A stretch of DNA of 64,000 nucleotides from Labedella gwakjiensis (GTDB taxonomy: Bacteria > Actinomycetota > Actinomycetes > Actinomycetales > Microbacteriaceae). The notes beneath the pieces are model-generated. The model saw only the letters and a list, made by a program, of their open reading frames with translations. It did no database searches and had not been told where the DNA came from. Position 1 is the first letter of the stretch. Each line of letters starts with the position of its first letter. Shown here piece by piece: positions 62,978 through 64,000 of this stretch. The DNA lies in NCBI RefSeq assembly GCF_003014675.1, contig NZ_PYAU01000001.1, forward strand, positions 2,790,001 to 2,854,000, read 5' to 3'. The position numbers were made by a program, and so were the translations under genes.

Positions 62978-63015
62978 GAGCGTTCCCCCGCGGCATGGTC
63001 CGCGGGGGAACGCTC
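62978..63015 (+). terminator. Intercistronic hairpin between gluB and gluC
   Basis: Perfect 16-nt arms (62978-62993 and 63000-63015) with loop CATGGT. There is no T-tract. It may partly terminate or protect the upstream message, giving more binding protein than permease. Confidence 0.8.
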
Positions 63016-63049
63016 GCTCCCTTCCGCTTCACCCAGAGAGGCCTCGCCC

Positions 63050-63697
63050 GTGCAGGTGATCTTCGACAACCTCCCCGTCTACTGGACGGGGTTCCTCGTG
63101 ACGCTCCAACTGACCGTCGTCGGCGGTGTCTTCGCGACCCTGATCGGGATCGTCATCGCGATCTTCCGGATCTCACCGGTCGCGTCCCTCCGGGGCTTCG
63201 CGACCGTCTACACCGAGATCGTCCGCTGCACCCCTCTCACACTCGTGTTCTTCTTCTGCGCCATCGTGCTTCCGATCCTGGGAGTCGACTTCCCGTACCT
63301 CGCCTTCGCCTTCATCGCGCTGAGCGTCTACACCTCGCCGTTCGTCGCCGAAGCGCTTCGCTCGGGCATCAACGGGGTGGCCCTCGGACAGGCAGAAGCT
63401 GCGCGGAGCCTCGGCCTCGGATTCGGACAGACCGTCGGCTTCGTGGTCTTCCCACAGGCGATCCGCATGACCATTCCGCCCCTCATCAACGTCTTCATCG
63501 CACTCACGAAGAACACGTCCATCGCGGGGGCCTTCTACGTCACCGAACTCTTCGGAGTGGGACGCGCGCTCGTGAACGCCAACGGCAACGCGGTCATCGC
63601 GATCCTGCTCGGCGTCGCATTCTTCTACCTCGTCATCACGGTGCCGCTCGGCCAGATCGCCGCGCACCTCGAGCGAAAGGTCGCGGTGACCCGATGA
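63050..63697 (+). CDS. gluC: Glutamate ABC transporter permease GluC
   Basis: This 215-residue inner-membrane permease of the His/Glu/Gln/Arg/opine family has about five helices. The EAA loop is seen as EAARSLGLGFGQTVGFVVFPQA. The GTG at 63050 follows GAGAGG. Its stop overlaps the gluD ATG by 4 nt. Confidence 0.92.
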   Translation: MQVIFDNLPVYWTGFLVTLQLTVVGGVFATLIGIVIAIFRISPVASLRGFATVYTEIVRCTPLTLVFFFCAIVLPILGVDFPYLAFAFIALSVYTSPFVAEALRSGINGVALGQAEAARSLGLGFGQTVGFVVFPQAIRMTIPPLINVFIALTKNTSIAGAFYVTELFGVGRALVNANGNAVIAILLGVAFFYLVITVPLGQIAAHLERKVAVTR

Positions 63698-64000
63698 GCG
63701 GCTCGGCTGTCCTCTTCGACGCCCCCGGCCCCAAGGCCCGGCGTCTGTCCCGCATCCTCTCCATCGTCGGTATCGCGCTCATCGCTGGGGGTCTCGCCTG
63801 GGTGATCATGACTCTCGCTGCGCCTCGTCAGGCTTCGGGGGGAATCACCCTGTCGGGCATGTTCGCTCCCGAGCGGTGGGACATCTTCTCCGAGCCCATC
63901 GTGTGGCAGTCCATTGGCGAGGCCACGGTCCGTACCCTGCAGGCGGCTGGAATCGGCGCTGTCGGCGCCGTGATCGTCGGAGTGATCCTCTCGATCCTCC
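63694..64000 (+). CDS. gluD: Glutamate ABC transporter permease GluD, partial (runs off the window)
   Basis: 102 codons are visible from the ATG at 63694: a cytoplasmic start, one membrane helix (about residues 20-42), an extracytoplasmic loop and the opening of the next helix (TVRTLQAAGIGAVGAVIVGVIL). It is overlapped by gluC (ATGA), as expected for the second permease subunit of this system. Confidence 0.9.
   Translation, partial: MSGSAVLFDAPGPKARRLSRILSIVGIALIAGGLAWVIMTLAAPRQASGGITLSGMFAPERWDIFSEPIVWQSIGEATVRTLQAAGIGAVGAVIVGVILSIL

Noticed and set aside
1-64000. CRISPR arrays, tRNA/rRNA genes, insertion sequences, prophage or integrase genes
   Set aside because: None seen: no regular 28-37-nt repeats with unique spacers, no recognisable cloverleaf or rRNA sequence, and no transposase or integrase motifs in the plausible reading frames.

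Overview
The window is chromosomal DNA from a high-GC Gram-positive actinobacterium, most likely a member of the Microbacteriaceae (Micrococcales). The main evidence is the conserved gene block dapA-rnj-(...)-ftsK-pgsA-cinA-clgR-DUF3046-recA-recX-miaB-miaA-dapF-hflX-lexA, followed by hisC-hisB-hisH-priA, infC-rpmI-rplT and a gluABCD glutamate transporter. Other actinobacterial marks are the dual-substrate isomerase priA, an actinobacterial SOS box TCGAAC-N4-GTTCGG before recA, an LAXTG sorting signal, the CE1758/CE1759-type luciferase/flavin reductase pair, heavy GTG start use and many apparently leaderless promoters. The genus cannot be fixed from sequence alone. I saw no rRNA, tRNA, CRISPR array, insertion sequence or prophage.

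Layout. 1-6,970: end of an aldo/keto reductase, a NUDIX hydrolase, a Pit phosphate permease with a small membrane partner and a PHO-box-like repeat, divergent uracil and purine permeases, a GGCT-fold protein and a CpdA-like phosphoesterase. 7,002-10,355 (minus): a four-gene exporter (lipoprotein, adaptor with peptidoglycan-binding domain, ATPase, permease). 10,632-18,106: aspartase, FAH-family hydrolase, FKBP isomerase, DUF1304 protein, Lrp regulator, luciferase-like monooxygenase, a glycine-rich protein and an MFS transporter. 18,159-19,682 (minus): an emfourin-type inhibitor beside a frameshifted protealysin-type M4 protease. 19,901-28,615: rpsO and pnp, split by about 6.2 kb of accessory genes (fructosamine-kinase-like protein, acyltransferase, monooxygenase/flavin reductase pair, LAVTG-anchored surface protein); pnp has an actino-pnp-like leader.

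28,828-43,086: aldo/keto reductase, phosphatase, GNAT protein, dapB, TPR protein, TIGR01777 epimerase, OsmC protein, dapA, rnj, a second adaptor-ATPase-permease exporter, another GNAT protein and ftsK. 43,083-53,610: pgsA, cinA, clgR, DUF3046, the recA-recX SOS core, miaB-miaA, dapF, an rRNA methyltransferase-like gene, hflX and lexA. 53,872-58,681: a LysM membrane protein divergent from lexA, the his operon and an SseB-like gene, then DUF1844 on the other strand. 58,998-64,000: infC-rpmI-rplT behind a structured leader, a SpoU-type rRNA methyltransferase, and gluABC with the start of gluD.

How the genes work together: three genes of the lysine/diaminopimelate pathway (dapB, dapA, dapF) lie apart, each behind its own leaderless promoter. 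RecA, RecX, LexA and the LysM protein form the SOS circuit. PNPase and RNase J supply RNA turnover. IF3, L35 and L20 form the usual translation operon. The clearest sequence-level peculiarity is a recurrent TANNNT hexamer 6-7 nt before the start codon of at least 16 genes, together with an apparent AUC start for infC.
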